From: Microbacterium esteraromaticum
Lineage (GTDB): Bacteria; Actinomycetota; Actinomycetes; Actinomycetales; Microbacteriaceae
Length of the DNA: 64,000 bases
Direction: 5' to 3'
NCBI RefSeq assembly: GCF_016907315.1
Contig: NZ_JAFBBS010000001.1
Span: forward strand, 868,001 to 932,000
Shown: one piece after another, positions 54,963 through 64,000 of the stretch
How the letters are laid out: each line of letters opens with the position of its first letter
How positions within the stretch are numbered: the first letter of the stretch is position 1
Made by a program: the position numbers and the translations under genes
The notes under the pieces: generated by a model
What the model was told of the DNA's origin: nothing
Databases searched by the model: none
The model's input: the letters and a program-made list of their open reading frames with translations, nothing else

Positions 54963-55537
54963 CGGAGGGAGGTGCCCAGCTCGGCGCCTGCGTGCGCAAG
55001 CTCGGCCAGTGCCGCCTCGCTCGGCCCCGGCGCGACGCCGGCGACGAGATCGGTGAGGATCCGCACGCGGATGCCGTGATCGATCGCGTCGAGAGCCGAG
55101 GCGCGCACGCAGTGGTCGGTCGCGATGCCGACGACGTCGGCCTCGGTCACGCCGTGGGCGGCGAGCACCTCGGCCGTGCGCTCACCGCTCTCGGTGACCC
55201 CCTCGAACATCGAGTAGGCAGGGATGCCCTGCCCCTTGCGCACGTGGTGAGTGATCGCCGCCGTGTCGAGCAGCGGGTCGTAGTCGGCACCGCTCGTGCC
55301 TGCCACGCAGTGCACGGGCCAGGTGTCGACGTAATCGGGCTGCTCCGAGATGTGTCCGCCGTTGTCGCTGTCGCTGTCGTGCCAGTCGCGTGACGCGAGG
55401 ATGACCCCGTAGTCCGCAGCATGCTCCGCGAGAAGCGCCGACACGCCCGACGCGACGGCATCGCCGCCCGAGACGGCGAGCGCACCGCCCTCGGTGAAGT
55501 CGTTCTGCACGTCGACGATGAGAAGAGCCCTGGTCAT
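54959..55537 (-). CDS. pncA: Nicotinamidase / isochorismatase-family hydrolase
   Basis: A 192-residue cysteine hydrolase with the catalytic Asp in IVDVQNDFTEGGAL (D9), SRDWHDSDS for metal binding, and the nucleophile Cys in VVGIATDHCVRASALDA. Converts nicotinamide to nicotinate for NAD salvage. The ATG at 55537 gives the normal MTRALLIVDVQNDF start. Confidence 0.93.
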   Translation of the reverse strand: MTRALLIVDVQNDFTEGGALAVSGGDAVASGVSALLAEHAADYGVILASRDWHDSDSDNGGHISEQPDYVDTWPVHCVAGTSGADYDPLLDTAAITHHVRKGQGIPAYSMFEGVTESGERTAEVLAAHGVTEADVVGIATDHCVRASALDAIDHGIRVRILTDLVAGVAPGPSEAALAELAHAGAELGTSLR

Positions 55538-55999
55538 GCCATCGAGCGTACGCGTCGCACGTGCCTGCGTGGAGGGCATCCGCCGCCTGCCGCAGCTGCG
55601 CATTTGACTTGCCACGGCCTGTTGCTACCGTGAGGAGAGCGGGCCGGACAGCTCGCAGCGCTGCCGCACAGTTTCCGAATGCGCGCCGCACGACGGCCAC
55701 GGGCCGCCGCGCGGACGCGCCGCGACGGATCGCCTGCGTCGTGGGCAGCGCCCGCTCTCTCCGGCTCGCACGAAGGGCTCAGCCCTTCGTCGCATGCGCG
55801 CGTCACCTCCGCGGCGAGAGGGACGTCTGCGCGCGTGCCTGCCGAGACAAGGAACCACATGCCGGCCAGTGCCCGCAAGACTCCCCCATCCCCCGCCCGC
55901 TTCTCCGCAGGCCCTCTCAAGGCCACGCTCCCCTCCCGTTAGCGCTCTCTCGTCCCGTCCTCCGGCAATGCCGCCGGCCCATCGACAAGAGAGTGAAAC
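55538..55999 (+). promoter_or_regulatory. Long untranslated leader upstream of the symporter gene
   Basis: About 460 bp without a convincing gene. It contains a perfect hairpin (CGAAGGGCT, C, AGCCCTTCG at 55771-55789), a further GC-rich dyad around 55690-55720, and a purine-rich segment (GCCGAGACAAGGAACC, about 55837) that could be structured RNA. No known riboswitch core is recognised. Candidate leader regulation of transport; inferred only. Confidence 0.35.
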
Positions 56000-57703
56000 G
56001 TGGAAAATCTGCAAACCCTCGCAGGCCCCGTCGTGGTCCTGCTCATGCTGCTGTTCTTCGGCGGCAGTCTGTACATGTCGCTGCGCATCCGCAAGCGCAC
56101 CGAGAACGCCGACGGCTATATGACCGGTGGCGGCCGCATCGGCTTCGGCATCTCAGCCGCATCGATGACCGCCACCTGGATCTGGGCATCGTCGATGTAC
56201 GCCTCCGCCACCTCGGGGTACACCTACGGGATCTCGGGCCCCATCCACTACGGACTGTGGGGCGCGCTGATGATCCTGCTGATCTACCCCTTCGGCAGGC
56301 GCATCCGCCAGGTGGCGCCGAAGGCCCACACGATCGCCGAGGTCATGTTCGCGCGTCACGGGCGCTCCAGCCAGCTGATGCTCGCCGGCTCCAACGTGCT
56401 CGGCAGCATCATCAGCCTGACGTCGAACCTGATCGCCGGCGGCGCCCTCATCTCGATGCTCTCGCCCTTCACGTTCAGCCAGGGAATCGTGGCGATCGGC
56501 GCCGGGGTGCTGCTGTACACGCTGTGGTCGGGCTTCCGCGCATCGGTGCTCACCGACTTCGCGCAGGTATGCGCGATGCTCGGCGCGGTCATCGTCATCA
56601 TCCCGGTGATCTTCTTCGCTGCGGGCGGCCCGAGCCTCTTCGAGACGGGTGCCGCGAACGTGACGCCGGAGCAGGCAGACTTCTTCTCGTCGGACGCGTT
56701 CTTCAATCAGGGCGCGCCGTACATCGCCGCCGTGCTGGCCTACGCGATCGGCAACCAGACCATCGCACAGCGCCTGTTCGCCGTGCGTGAGGATCTGATC
56801 AAGAAGACCTTCGTGACGGCGACCTTCGGATACGGCGCCACGATCATCGGCGTCGGCATGCTGGGGGTCATCGCGCTGTACGCGGGCATCACCCCGGTGG
56901 GCGGTGACGTGAACAACCTGATTCCGCAGATGGCGGCGACCTACCTGTCGCCGCTTCTGCTGTGCGTGTTCTTCGTGATGATCATCGGCTCACTCTCGTC
57001 GACGGCCGACGCCGACCTCACAGCGCTGTCGTCGATCGTGATGGCCGACATCTACGGTCAGAACATCGCGGGCAAGAAGGGGGCGAACCCGCGCACCATG
57101 GTGCTGGTCGGCCGGATCACCATGATCGTCGCGATGGTCGCGGGACTGTACTTCGCGGGCAGCCAGTTCAACATCCTCGACCTGCTGGTCTTCGTGGGAG
57201 CGCTCTGGGGTGCGCTGGTCTTCCCGGTGATCGCGAGCTTCTACTGGAAGCGGGTGACCAACCTCGCCTTCTCGGTGTCTGTGATCGTCGCCCTCGCCGC
57301 GTTCCTGCCGGTGCGCTTCGAGTGGATCGACCTGAGCGGACCGGTCGGCATCGTGTCCGATGTGCTGGCGACGCTGGGGATCGGCGTGGTGCTGGGACTC
57401 ATGGCATTCGGCTTCTTCGGCACGCGGATCGCACTGATCGTCGGAACCGTCGCGACGCTGGCATCCGCGCCGTTCGCGATCGGCTTCCTGCACACCTATC
57501 CGGTGCTGTCGGGTTCGCTGATCGCCTATGCCGTATCGACCATCGTCTGCGTCGCCCTGACGTTGCCGAGCAAGAAGGACGACTTCGACTTCGACGTCAT
57601 CCGTCAGCGCACCGGCGACTTCGATCCCGCGCCGGACACGGCGTTCGATCCCGATGCAGAGCTCGCCGAGCTGGCTGATGCCGACGAGCCGACTGGACGC
57701 TGA
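56000..57703 (+). CDS. Sodium:solute symporter, urea/amine DUR3-like
   Basis: A 567-residue transporter of the SSS family with about 14-15 membrane helices. The N-terminal YMTGGGRIGFGISAASMTATWIWASS is typical of DUR3-like urea or polyamine symporters, and SSTADADLTALSSIVMADIY is the family sodium-site segment. It has an acidic cytoplasmic tail. A small one-helix protein follows. Substrate unproven. Confidence 0.87.
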   Translation: MENLQTLAGPVVVLLMLLFFGGSLYMSLRIRKRTENADGYMTGGGRIGFGISAASMTATWIWASSMYASATSGYTYGISGPIHYGLWGALMILLIYPFGRRIRQVAPKAHTIAEVMFARHGRSSQLMLAGSNVLGSIISLTSNLIAGGALISMLSPFTFSQGIVAIGAGVLLYTLWSGFRASVLTDFAQVCAMLGAVIVIIPVIFFAAGGPSLFETGAANVTPEQADFFSSDAFFNQGAPYIAAVLAYAIGNQTIAQRLFAVREDLIKKTFVTATFGYGATIIGVGMLGVIALYAGITPVGGDVNNLIPQMAATYLSPLLLCVFFVMIIGSLSSTADADLTALSSIVMADIYGQNIAGKKGANPRTMVLVGRITMIVAMVAGLYFAGSQFNILDLLVFVGALWGALVFPVIASFYWKRVTNLAFSVSVIVALAAFLPVRFEWIDLSGPVGIVSDVLATLGIGVVLGLMAFGFFGTRIALIVGTVATLASAPFAIGFLHTYPVLSGSLIAYAVSTIVCVALTLPSKKDDFDFDVIRQRTGDFDPAPDTAFDPDAELAELADADEPTGR

Positions 57704-57718
57704 GAGGAGGAGCAGAGC

Positions 57719-57856
57719 ATGGACCTGTCGACAATCGCACTGACCGCGTATGTCCTGGTGTGGCCGGTGATCGTGGCGGTAACGCTCACAGTCATCGTGC
57801 GCGCCTTCGTCGCAGAGGCGAGGAAGGCCAAGGCGGAGGGCCGCACGATCATCTGA
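57719..57856 (+). CDS. Small one-helix subunit of the symporter
   Basis: A 45-residue protein, MDLSTIALTAYVLVWPVIVA then a basic tail ending GRTII. It begins 15 bp after the symporter with GAGGAGG as ribosome site. Such 'putative transporter small subunit' proteins are commonly paired with SSS and NSS transporters. Confidence 0.78.
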   Translation: MDLSTIALTAYVLVWPVIVAVTLTVIVRAFVAEARKAKAEGRTII

Positions 57857-57879
57857 TCCCAGCCGCCTGGCACGAAGAA

Positions 57880-57907
57880 GGGCCCGGGATGACATCATCC
57901 CGGGCCC
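57880..57907. terminator. Terminator after the symporter operon
   Basis: GGGCCCGGGATGA (57880-57892) pairs perfectly with TCATCCCGGGCCC (57895-57907). It lies between the symporter operon and the tRNA-Thr gene on the opposite strand and can serve both. Confidence 0.8.
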
Positions 57908-57913
57908 TGTCGG

Positions 57914-57985
57914 AGCCACCTGTCAGGATCGAACTGACGGCCTTCCCATTACGAGTGGGATGCTCTACCACTGAGCTAAGGTGGC
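57914..57985 (-). tRNA. tRNA-Thr(CGU)
   Basis: Full cloverleaf on the minus strand: acceptor GCCACCT/AGGTGGC, D-stem GCTC/GAGC, anticodon stem TCCCA/TGGGA around CTCGTAA (anticodon CGU), T-stem GTCAG/CTGAC. The discriminator is U, and CCA is not encoded. Confidence 0.95.
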
Positions 57986-58067
57986 GTGCGCAGCGGACTG
58001 CGGCACAAGCAATGATCCTACTACGACGATCGGGCGTGCGCGAAACCGAGCAGCCACCGCAGGCGGA

Positions 58068-59636
58068 TCACTCGCAGCGCAGCCCGTCGTCGGGCACAGT
58101 GCCGTCGATGAGGAAGTCCTCGACGGCCGAGTCGACGCAGCTGCTGCCCTTGTTGTAGCCCGTGTGACCCTCGCCCACCCGGGTGACAAGCACTCCGTTC
58201 TCGAGCTGCTCGGCGAGCGACTCGGACCACTCATACGGGGTCGCCGGGTCGTTGGTCGTGCCGACCACGACGATAGGGCCCGACCCAGCTGCCGTGATGA
58301 GCTCGCGCACGCCGACCGGTTCGTACGGCCAGACCTCGCAGGGGTCCGGCCCCTGCCAGTAGGGGGCGAACGTCGGAGCGAGCTTCTCGATCTTCGCCAT
58401 CGCCGCGTCTTCGGCGACCGGGTCGTCTTCTACCGGATAGTCCATGCAGTTGTACGCCCGGAACGCCTGCGACGAGTTGTCGGCGTAGGTGCCATCGGGC
58501 TCGCGCCCGTTGTAGCTGTCGGCGAGCGCGAACATGCCCGAGGGGTCGCCCTGCAGTGCCGCGGTGAGTCCCTGTGTCAGATACGACCAGCTCTGCTCGC
58601 TGTACATAGCGGTGATCACGCCGGTGATCATCGTGTCGACCGTCAGCATCCGCCCGTCGCCGTTCTCGAGCGGGGTGCGCGCGACCGCGGCCAGCAGCGC
58701 CTGGAAGTCGGCGGTGGCCTCATCGACCGAGCCGTTGAACGGGCAGTCGGCCCCGGCGACGCAGTCGCTGAGGTAGGCCCGCAGTGCCGACTCGAATCCG
58801 ACCGCCTGGGTCGTGCCGACATCGAGTCCGGGCACTGCAGGGTCGATCGCGCCGTCGAGCACGAGTCGCTGAGCGCGCTCGGGGAACAGCTTGGCGTACG
58901 TGGCACCGAGGAACGTGCCGTACGAGTACCCGAGGTAGTTCAGCGTCTTGTCGCCGAGCACGCCGCGGATCAGATCCATGTCGCGCGCGGAGTTGACCGT
59001 CGTGATGTGCGGCAGCAGTCCATCGCTGTTGGCCTCGCACGCGTCGGCATACTGCTTGTTGCGTGCCGTGAGCTCGTCTTCCCATTCCGGGGTGCCACGC
59101 GGAGCGTCGACCACGCCGTAGTTGTACTCGTCCATCTGCTCGTCGTCGAGGCAGGTGACGGCGCTCGAGCGGCCCACTCCGCGCGGATCGAAGCCGATCA
59201 CGTCGAATCGCTCGATGAGGTCCGCGCCGACCGCGTACTCGAGGCTGTCGGCGACGAAGTCGTACCCGCTCGATCCTGGTCCGCCGGGGTTGATCAGCAG
59301 CGATCCCTGGAACTCGCCGCTCGCCTGGTGACGCACGATCTCGAGTGTGAGATCGCCCGCGTCGAGGTCATCCCAGTCGCGCGGAGCGGTGATCTCCGCG
59401 CAGTCGAAGCGCGACCCGCAGGCCTCCCAGCTGATCTTCTGCGAGTAGTACGGCAGCAGGTCGGCCGAGACGCCGGTGGTGTCAGGCTCGCGGGTGATCG
59501 ATGTGGGCGCGTCGGGGATCTGCGAGTAGAGGCAGCCCGAGAGCATGACGGATGCGGCGGCGAGAGCGGCCAGCGCCGCAGCGGCTCTGCGCACGGGACG
59601 CGCGGCCCTCGGCAGGCGGAGGGGTCGGAGGTTCAC
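58068..59636 (-). CDS. Secreted alpha/beta-hydrolase, tripeptidyl-aminopeptidase-like lipoprotein
   Basis: A 522-residue exported hydrolase with lipobox LSGC (after a basic N-terminus), oxyanion region NPGGPGSSG, nucleophile GYSYG and a C-terminal TAP-like segment (VVVGTTNDPATPYEW for Asp; GEGHTGY for His). Cysteines fit disulphides. GTG start overlaps the holB stop by 4 nt, so it is coupled to a DNA-replication gene, an arrangement usual in actinobacteria. Confidence 0.9.
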   Translation of the reverse strand: MNLRPLRLPRAARPVRRAAAALAALAAASVMLSGCLYSQIPDAPTSITREPDTTGVSADLLPYYSQKISWEACGSRFDCAEITAPRDWDDLDAGDLTLEIVRHQASGEFQGSLLINPGGPGSSGYDFVADSLEYAVGADLIERFDVIGFDPRGVGRSSAVTCLDDEQMDEYNYGVVDAPRGTPEWEDELTARNKQYADACEANSDGLLPHITTVNSARDMDLIRGVLGDKTLNYLGYSYGTFLGATYAKLFPERAQRLVLDGAIDPAVPGLDVGTTQAVGFESALRAYLSDCVAGADCPFNGSVDEATADFQALLAAVARTPLENGDGRMLTVDTMITGVITAMYSEQSWSYLTQGLTAALQGDPSGMFALADSYNGREPDGTYADNSSQAFRAYNCMDYPVEDDPVAEDAAMAKIEKLAPTFAPYWQGPDPCEVWPYEPVGVRELITAAGSGPIVVVGTTNDPATPYEWSESLAEQLENGVLVTRVGEGHTGYNKGSSCVDSAVEDFLIDGTVPDDGLRCE

Positions 59637-60790
59637 GGGGTCCTTCCGCTGGAGACGGTCACGAGGAGACTCTCGACGGCGAGCAGCGGAGCGACATTGC
59701 GCTCCAGGGATTCGCGGGTGTCGGCGAGGGCATCGAGCACGGTGATGGTGCGCTCGACCGGCCACGCCTCGGCGACCCGGTCGAGCTCATCGCGCAGCTC
59801 GCGGTTGATGAGCTCGTCGCCGCGGCCGAACTGCAGCATGACGACGTCTCGGTACAGCGACTGCAGATCGGTGAGCACCCGGTCGATGCCGTCGCGCAGG
59901 CTGCGCGTCGCGCGCTTGCGCTGATCGTCTTCGAGAGCACTGATCTGCGATCGCAGCGCCGGCGGCACGGCCTGGCCCTCGGCGATTCCGACGGTGCGCA
60001 GCAGGGCCGCGCGCTCGGCGGCATCGCGCTCGGCGGTGAGCGATTTCGCGTCATCGGTGGCGGCCTGGATGATCGTGCCCGCCACCTCGACGGCTGTGCT
60101 CACTCCGCGCACGCCGAGCACTGCGCGCAGCGTCTCGTCGCGCCGTCGGCGTGCCTCGTCGTCGGTCGCCAGGCGCTGAGCCATGCCGATGTGCCGCTGC
60201 GCGTGGCGCGCGGCCTGCTCGGCGACCGCGGTGTCGGCCCCGGTGCGGGCGGCGATCAGTCGCGCCACATCGTCGACATCGGGCTCGCGCAGGCGCAGGG
60301 CGCGCACTCTCGAGCGGATCGTGGGCAGCAGGTCTGCCTCGCTGGGGGCGCAGAGCACCCACACCGTCTTCTCCGGCGGCTCTTCGAGGGCCTTGAGCAG
60401 CACGTTCGAGGTGCGCTCGACCATGCGGTCGGCGTCTTCGACCACGATCACCCGATACCGGCCGGCCGACGGCGCGAAGTACGACCGCTCGACCAGCGCA
60501 CGCGCCTCGGCGATGGTGATGATGACCTTGTCGGTGCGCAGCGCCGTGACGTCGGGGTGAGTGCGCGCGAGCACCTGACGCATCGTCGCCTCGTCGCCCG
60601 CCCCCTCGGCGATCAGTGCCGCGGCGAAGGCGTACGCGAGCGTCGAGCGGCCAGACCCGGGCGGGCCCGTGATCAGCCACGCGTGAGAGAGCGATGCCGG
60701 ATCGGCTGCTGCCTGGCGGAGGGTCTGCACGGCGGCATCCTGACCCCACACGTCCGTCCACGGGAACGGCGCGGTCGCGAGGGCTGTCAT
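59633..60790 (-). CDS. holB: DNA polymerase III subunit delta'
   Basis: Clamp-loader subunit, 385 residues, with an AAA+ core: Walker A GPPGSGRST, IITIAEARALVER, VIVVEDADRM (Walker B) and LLKALEEPPEKTVWVL. The zinc-ligand cysteines of typical delta' are mostly absent, as in other actinobacterial versions. It follows tmk on the same strand. Confidence 0.94.
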   Translation of the reverse strand: MTALATAPFPWTDVWGQDAAVQTLRQAAADPASLSHAWLITGPPGSGRSTLAYAFAAALIAEGAGDEATMRQVLARTHPDVTALRTDKVIITIAEARALVERSYFAPSAGRYRVIVVEDADRMVERTSNVLLKALEEPPEKTVWVLCAPSEADLLPTIRSRVRALRLREPDVDDVARLIAARTGADTAVAEQAARHAQRHIGMAQRLATDDEARRRRDETLRAVLGVRGVSTAVEVAGTIIQAATDDAKSLTAERDAAERAALLRTVGIAEGQAVPPALRSQISALEDDQRKRATRSLRDGIDRVLTDLQSLYRDVVMLQFGRGDELINRELRDELDRVAEAWPVERTITVLDALADTRESLERNVAPLLAVESLLVTVSSGRTP

Positions 60791-60839
60791 GCCCTCAAGC
60801 CTAACTGCGGCGTCGACATCGGCCGGCCCGCCTGCGGGG

Positions 60840-61469
60840 TCAGACGAGCACCGACATGCGCGCCCGGATCAGCACGGCGATGTCGTCGGGATCGAGCGAC
60901 GCGTCGATGACGAGGAATCTCTTCGGCTCGGCTGCGGCCAGCGCCAGGTAGGCGCCGCGCACGCGGGCGTGGAACTCCTCCTTCTCGGCCTCCAGCCTGT
61001 CGAACGGCTTGTCGTCGGCATCGAGCCGACGGCGAGCGGTCGAGGGGTCGAGGTCGAGCAGGACGCTCAGGTCGGGCAGCGCCCCGTCGGTCGCCCACAT
61101 CGACAGGTCGCGCACCTCGGTCGCATCCAGCACGCGACCGGCTCCCTGGTACGCGACCGACGAGTCGAGGTAGCGGTCCTGGATGACGACGTCGCCGCGG
61201 GCGAGCGCCGGGCGCACGACCGTGGCGACGTGGTGCGCACGATCAGCCGCATACAGCAGCGCTTCGGCCCGCGGCGCGATGTCGCCACGATGGTGCAGCA
61301 CGATGTCGCGGATGAGCTGGCCGACCTCGGAGCCGCCTGGTTCACGGGTGCGCAGCACCGTGCGGCCGCGCTGCTGCATCCACTCGGCGAGCAGGCCGGC
61401 CTGGGTGGTCTTGCCCGAGCCGTCGCCGCCCTCCAGGGTGATCCACAGGCCGGATCTCTCCGAGGTCAC
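60840..61469 (-). CDS. tmk: Thymidylate kinase
   Basis: Phosphorylates dTMP to dTDP; 209 residues. P-loop EGGDGSGKTT at 13-22, the DR(Y) motif in VIQDRYLDSSVAYQG and a C-terminal lid LEAEKEEFHARV. GTG start overlaps the topA stop by 4 nt. Confidence 0.96.
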   Translation of the reverse strand: MTSERSGLWITLEGGDGSGKTTQAGLLAEWMQQRGRTVLRTREPGGSEVGQLIRDIVLHHRGDIAPRAEALLYAADRAHHVATVVRPALARGDVVIQDRYLDSSVAYQGAGRVLDATEVRDLSMWATDGALPDLSVLLDLDPSTARRRLDADDKPFDRLEAEKEEFHARVRGAYLALAAAEPKRFLVIDASLDPDDIAVLIRARMSVLV

Positions 61470-64000
61470 GAGCCTGCCTTCGCCGCGCGTGCTGCGTCGG
61501 CCTTCGCGATCGCGTTCGCCTTGCGCGTGGCTGCCGCCTTTTTCGCCGCCTCAGAACGAGCGGCCGCCTTCTCGGCATCCGACGTCGGCGCCGCCTTCTT
61601 CGCCGAAGCCTTCTTGGCTGGCGCCTTCTTGGCAGCGGTCTTCTTCGCCGGAGCCTTCTTCGCCGGAGCCTTCTTCGCGCCGCGCTTCGGAGCCGGGCCC
61701 TTGGCGCGCTTGTCGGCGAGCATCTGCACGGCGATCTCGAACGTGACGTCGTCAGGCGTCTGACCGCGCGGGATGGTCACGTTCGTCTCGCCGTCGGTGA
61801 CGTAGGCCCCGAAGCGGCCGTCCCGGATGCGGATCGGCTTGCCGCTGACCGGGTCGGCCTCGAACTCCTTGAGAGCGCTGGATGCCTTGCGCCCGCCGTA
61901 CTTCGGCTGCGCGTACAGTTCGAGCGCCTTCTCGAGGGTGACGTCGAAGATCTGCGATTCGCTCTCGAGCGAGCGCGAGTCGGTGCCCTTCTTCAGATAC
62001 GGGCCGAAGCGACCGTTCTGAGCGGTGATCTCCTCGCCCGTCGCCGGGTCGGTGCCGACGACGCGCGGCAGGCTGAGCAGCTGCAGCGCGGTGTCGAGGT
62101 CGATGGTGTCGACCGACATCGAGCGGAAGAGCGAGGCGGTGCGCGGCTTGGGCGCCGCCTCCTTCTTCGCCTTCTTCTTGGGCTTCTCGACGACCTCGCC
62201 CGTCGTCTCGTCGACCGCGTCGTCATCCGACACCGGATCGTTCTCCTGCACGTACGGACCGAAACGACCGTCCTTGACGACGATGATCTTGCCGTTCTCG
62301 GGGTTCTCGCCCAGAACACGGTCACCGGCGACGGGCGCGTCGATGAGTTCGCGCGCCTTCTCAGCGGTGAGCTCGTCGGGGGCGAGGTCTTCGGGCACGT
62401 TCACGATGCGCGGCTTCGCCTCGGGGTTCGCCGGGTCGACGACCTCGAGGTAGGGGCCGTACTTGCCGAAGCGCAGAGTGGCGTCGTCGGTGATCGGAGT
62501 CGAGTTCAGCGCGCGCGCGTCGATCTCGCCGAGGTTGTCGACGACCTGCCGCAGGCCCACCTGCTTCTCGGAGCCGTAGTAGAAGGACTTCAGCCATTCG
62601 ACGCGCTTCTGCTCGCCGCGCGCGATCGCATCGAGGTCGTCTTCGAGTGCCGCGGTGAAGTCGTAGTCGATCAGGTCGGCGAAGTGCTGCTCGAGCAGTC
62701 GCACGACGCTGAAGGCCAGCCAGGTGGGCACGAGCGCCTGCCCGCGCTTGGTCGCGTACCCGCGGTCGATGACCGTGCCGATGATGCTGGCGAAGGTCGA
62801 TGGACGGCCGATGCCGTGCTCTTCGAGAGCTTTCACCAGCGAGGCCTCGGTGTAACGCGGCTTGGGGGTCGTGCGGTGGCCCTTGGCCACCGACTCGCTC
62901 ATCGCCAGCTCATCGCCGACGGCGACGGCGGGCAGCGACTGCTCGGCCGAACTGTCCTGTGCGTTGCGCTTCTCGTCGCGGCCTTCCTCGTACGCCTCGA
63001 GGAAGCCCTTGAAGGTGTAGACGGTTCCGGATGCGGTGAACTCGACGCGCTTGCCTGCGGCCTGGGCCTCGAGCGTGACCGTGGTGGTCTCGTACTTGGC
63101 ATCCGACATCTGGCTGGCGACGGTGCGCTTCCAGATCAGGTCGTACAGGCGCAGCTCTTCGCGGTCGAGACCGGACGAGACGGACGCCGGGGTGCGGAAG
63201 GTCTCGCCGGAGGGGCGGATGGCCTCGTGCGCCTCCTGCGCGTTCTTGCTCTTCGACTTGTACACGCGGGGCTTCAGCGGCACTGCCGAATCGCCGTACA
63301 GGGCGACGGCCTGGCTGCGTGCGGCCTGGATCGCCTGCGTGCTCAGCGCGACCGAGTCGGTGCGCATATAAGTGATGTACCCCTTCTCGTAGAGCCGCTG
63401 GGCGACGCTCATCGCCTGCTTGGCGCTCATCGAGAGCTTGCGTCCGGCCTCCTGCTGCAGCGTGGAGGTGGTGAACGGGGCATAGGGGCTGCGCGTGCCC
63501 GGCTTGGCCTCGACCTTGGTGACGGTCGCGGTGCCTGCCGCGTCCACCGCGGTCGCGAGCGTCTCGGCGTCGGCCTCTGACAGCACGACGACGGCCTTCT
63601 TGAGCTTGCCTGCGTCGTCGAAGTCGGTTCCGCGCGCCAGCTGGCCGCCGTCGACGCGAACGAGACGCACGCCGAATGCGGCGCCGGCCGACGACGCCTG
63701 CGACTCGACATCCCAGTACTCGGCTGAGACGAACGCCATGCGCTCGCGCTCGCGTTCGACGACCATGCGGGTGGCGGCGGACTGGACGCGACCCGCTGAG
63801 AGGCCGGACTTGACCTTGTACCAGAGCACGGGCGAGACGTCCCAGCCGTAGAGCCGGTCGAGGATGCGGCGGGTCTCCTGAGCGTCGACGAGTGCGAGGT
63901 CGAGCTCTCGGGTGTTGCCGACGGCGGCCTGGATCGCGTCCTTCGTGATCTCGTGGAAGACCATGCGCTTGACCGGGACCTTCGGCTTGAGGGTCTCGAG
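61466..64000 (-). CDS. topA: DNA topoisomerase I (partial, 5' end beyond the window)
   Basis: Relaxes negatively supercoiled DNA. The visible part starts inside domain I/IV and keeps the same frame to the window edge (LKPKVPVKRMVFHEITKDAI), so the TOPRIM N-terminus lies outside. The active-site Tyr is in GYITYMRTDSVALS. The C-terminal part has several topoisomerase C-repeats (FGPYLEVVDP; DGRFGPYVQ; NGRFGPYLKKG) and a lysine/alanine tail (AKKAPAKKAPAKK), typical of actinobacterial TopA. First gene of topA-tmk-holB-hydrolase. Confidence 0.95.
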   Translation of the reverse strand, partial: LETLKPKVPVKRMVFHEITKDAIQAAVGNTRELDLALVDAQETRRILDRLYGWDVSPVLWYKVKSGLSAGRVQSAATRMVVERERERMAFVSAEYWDVESQASSAGAAFGVRLVRVDGGQLARGTDFDDAGKLKKAVVVLSEADAETLATAVDAAGTATVTKVEAKPGTRSPYAPFTTSTLQQEAGRKLSMSAKQAMSVAQRLYEKGYITYMRTDSVALSTQAIQAARSQAVALYGDSAVPLKPRVYKSKSKNAQEAHEAIRPSGETFRTPASVSSGLDREELRLYDLIWKRTVASQMSDAKYETTTVTLEAQAAGKRVEFTASGTVYTFKGFLEAYEEGRDEKRNAQDSSAEQSLPAVAVGDELAMSESVAKGHRTTPKPRYTEASLVKALEEHGIGRPSTFASIIGTVIDRGYATKRGQALVPTWLAFSVVRLLEQHFADLIDYDFTAALEDDLDAIARGEQKRVEWLKSFYYGSEKQVGLRQVVDNLGEIDARALNSTPITDDATLRFGKYGPYLEVVDPANPEAKPRIVNVPEDLAPDELTAEKARELIDAPVAGDRVLGENPENGKIIVVKDGRFGPYVQENDPVSDDDAVDETTGEVVEKPKKKAKKEAAPKPRTASLFRSMSVDTIDLDTALQLLSLPRVVGTDPATGEEITAQNGRFGPYLKKGTDSRSLESESQIFDVTLEKALELYAQPKYGGRKASSALKEFEADPVSGKPIRIRDGRFGAYVTDGETNVTIPRGQTPDDVTFEIAVQMLADKRAKGPAPKRGAKKAPAKKAPAKKTAAKKAPAKKASAKKAAPTSDAEKAAARSEAAKKAAATRKANAIAKADAARAAKAGS

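Noticed and set aside
55620..55790. A guanidine-II (mini-ykkC) riboswitch: ACGA and ACGG loops near 55690-55705
   Set aside because: The two candidate hairpins share the same stem bases and the loops are five bases, so they do not form the required pair of independent ACGR hairpins.

Overview
The window is high-GC DNA from an actinobacterium of the Microbacteriaceae, most like Microbacterium. That placement rests on gene order and protein character: ppk1 next to a two-domain MutT1, a SigK/anti-SigK pair beside a fasciclin lipoprotein, CmtR- and CsoR-type metal sensors, and many GTG starts. It is inference, not a database match.

Chromosomal left part (1-12.95 kb). Polyphosphate kinase and MutT1 overlap and precede pstS-pstC-pstA-pstB, which has PHO-box-like repeats upstream. 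Then come a DUF559 protein, a class-IV aminotransferase, a candidate structured small RNA with a U-tract, a conserved hypothetical gene, and a divergent unit: sigK plus its anti-sigma factor on the minus strand and a fasciclin-domain lipoprotein on the plus strand, with a SigK-like promoter.

Island (12,972-about 47,800). A tRNA-Lys(UUU) gene is cut in two. Its first 25 nt lie at 12,947-12,971 and its remaining 48 nt at 47,801-47,848, and they join into a perfect cloverleaf. Between them sits a 34.8 kb element. Its right end carries a Tn554-like recombinase trio (TnpA-, TnpB- and TnpC-like). Directly beside tnpC is a second, complete tRNA-Lys(UUU), interrupted by a 245-nt group I intron in the anticodon loop. 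The element therefore appears to break one tRNA-Lys(UUU) gene and bring a replacement. Cargo from left to right: a DUF5131/TcmP 'three-Cys-motif' pair with a small regulator; arsenic resistance (trxB-trxA-acr3-arsR::arsC fusion-arsC); a CmtR-controlled P-type ATPase with a DsbA-like protein; copper resistance (CopB, CopA, CopZ, two CsoR, YHS, DUF305, DUF6153 and others, with four CsoR-like operators); an MFS exporter, a stress protein and a TetR/DUF4386 pair; a gene-poor kilobase with iteron-like repeats; a DUF4365 nuclease-like gene; and a metallophosphoesterase operon with a divergent Xre regulator.

Chromosomal right part (47.85-64 kb). Ordinary genes: a membrane protein, a serine hydrolase, a CGNR zinc-finger protein, a YigZ protein, a DJ-1/PfpI protein, a two-component system with an acidic PepSY-like membrane protein that seems to be its target, DUF1697, nicotinamidase, a sodium:solute symporter with a small subunit, tRNA-Thr(CGU), and a tightly overlapping cluster topA-tmk-holB-secreted peptidase. 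topA runs off the right edge.
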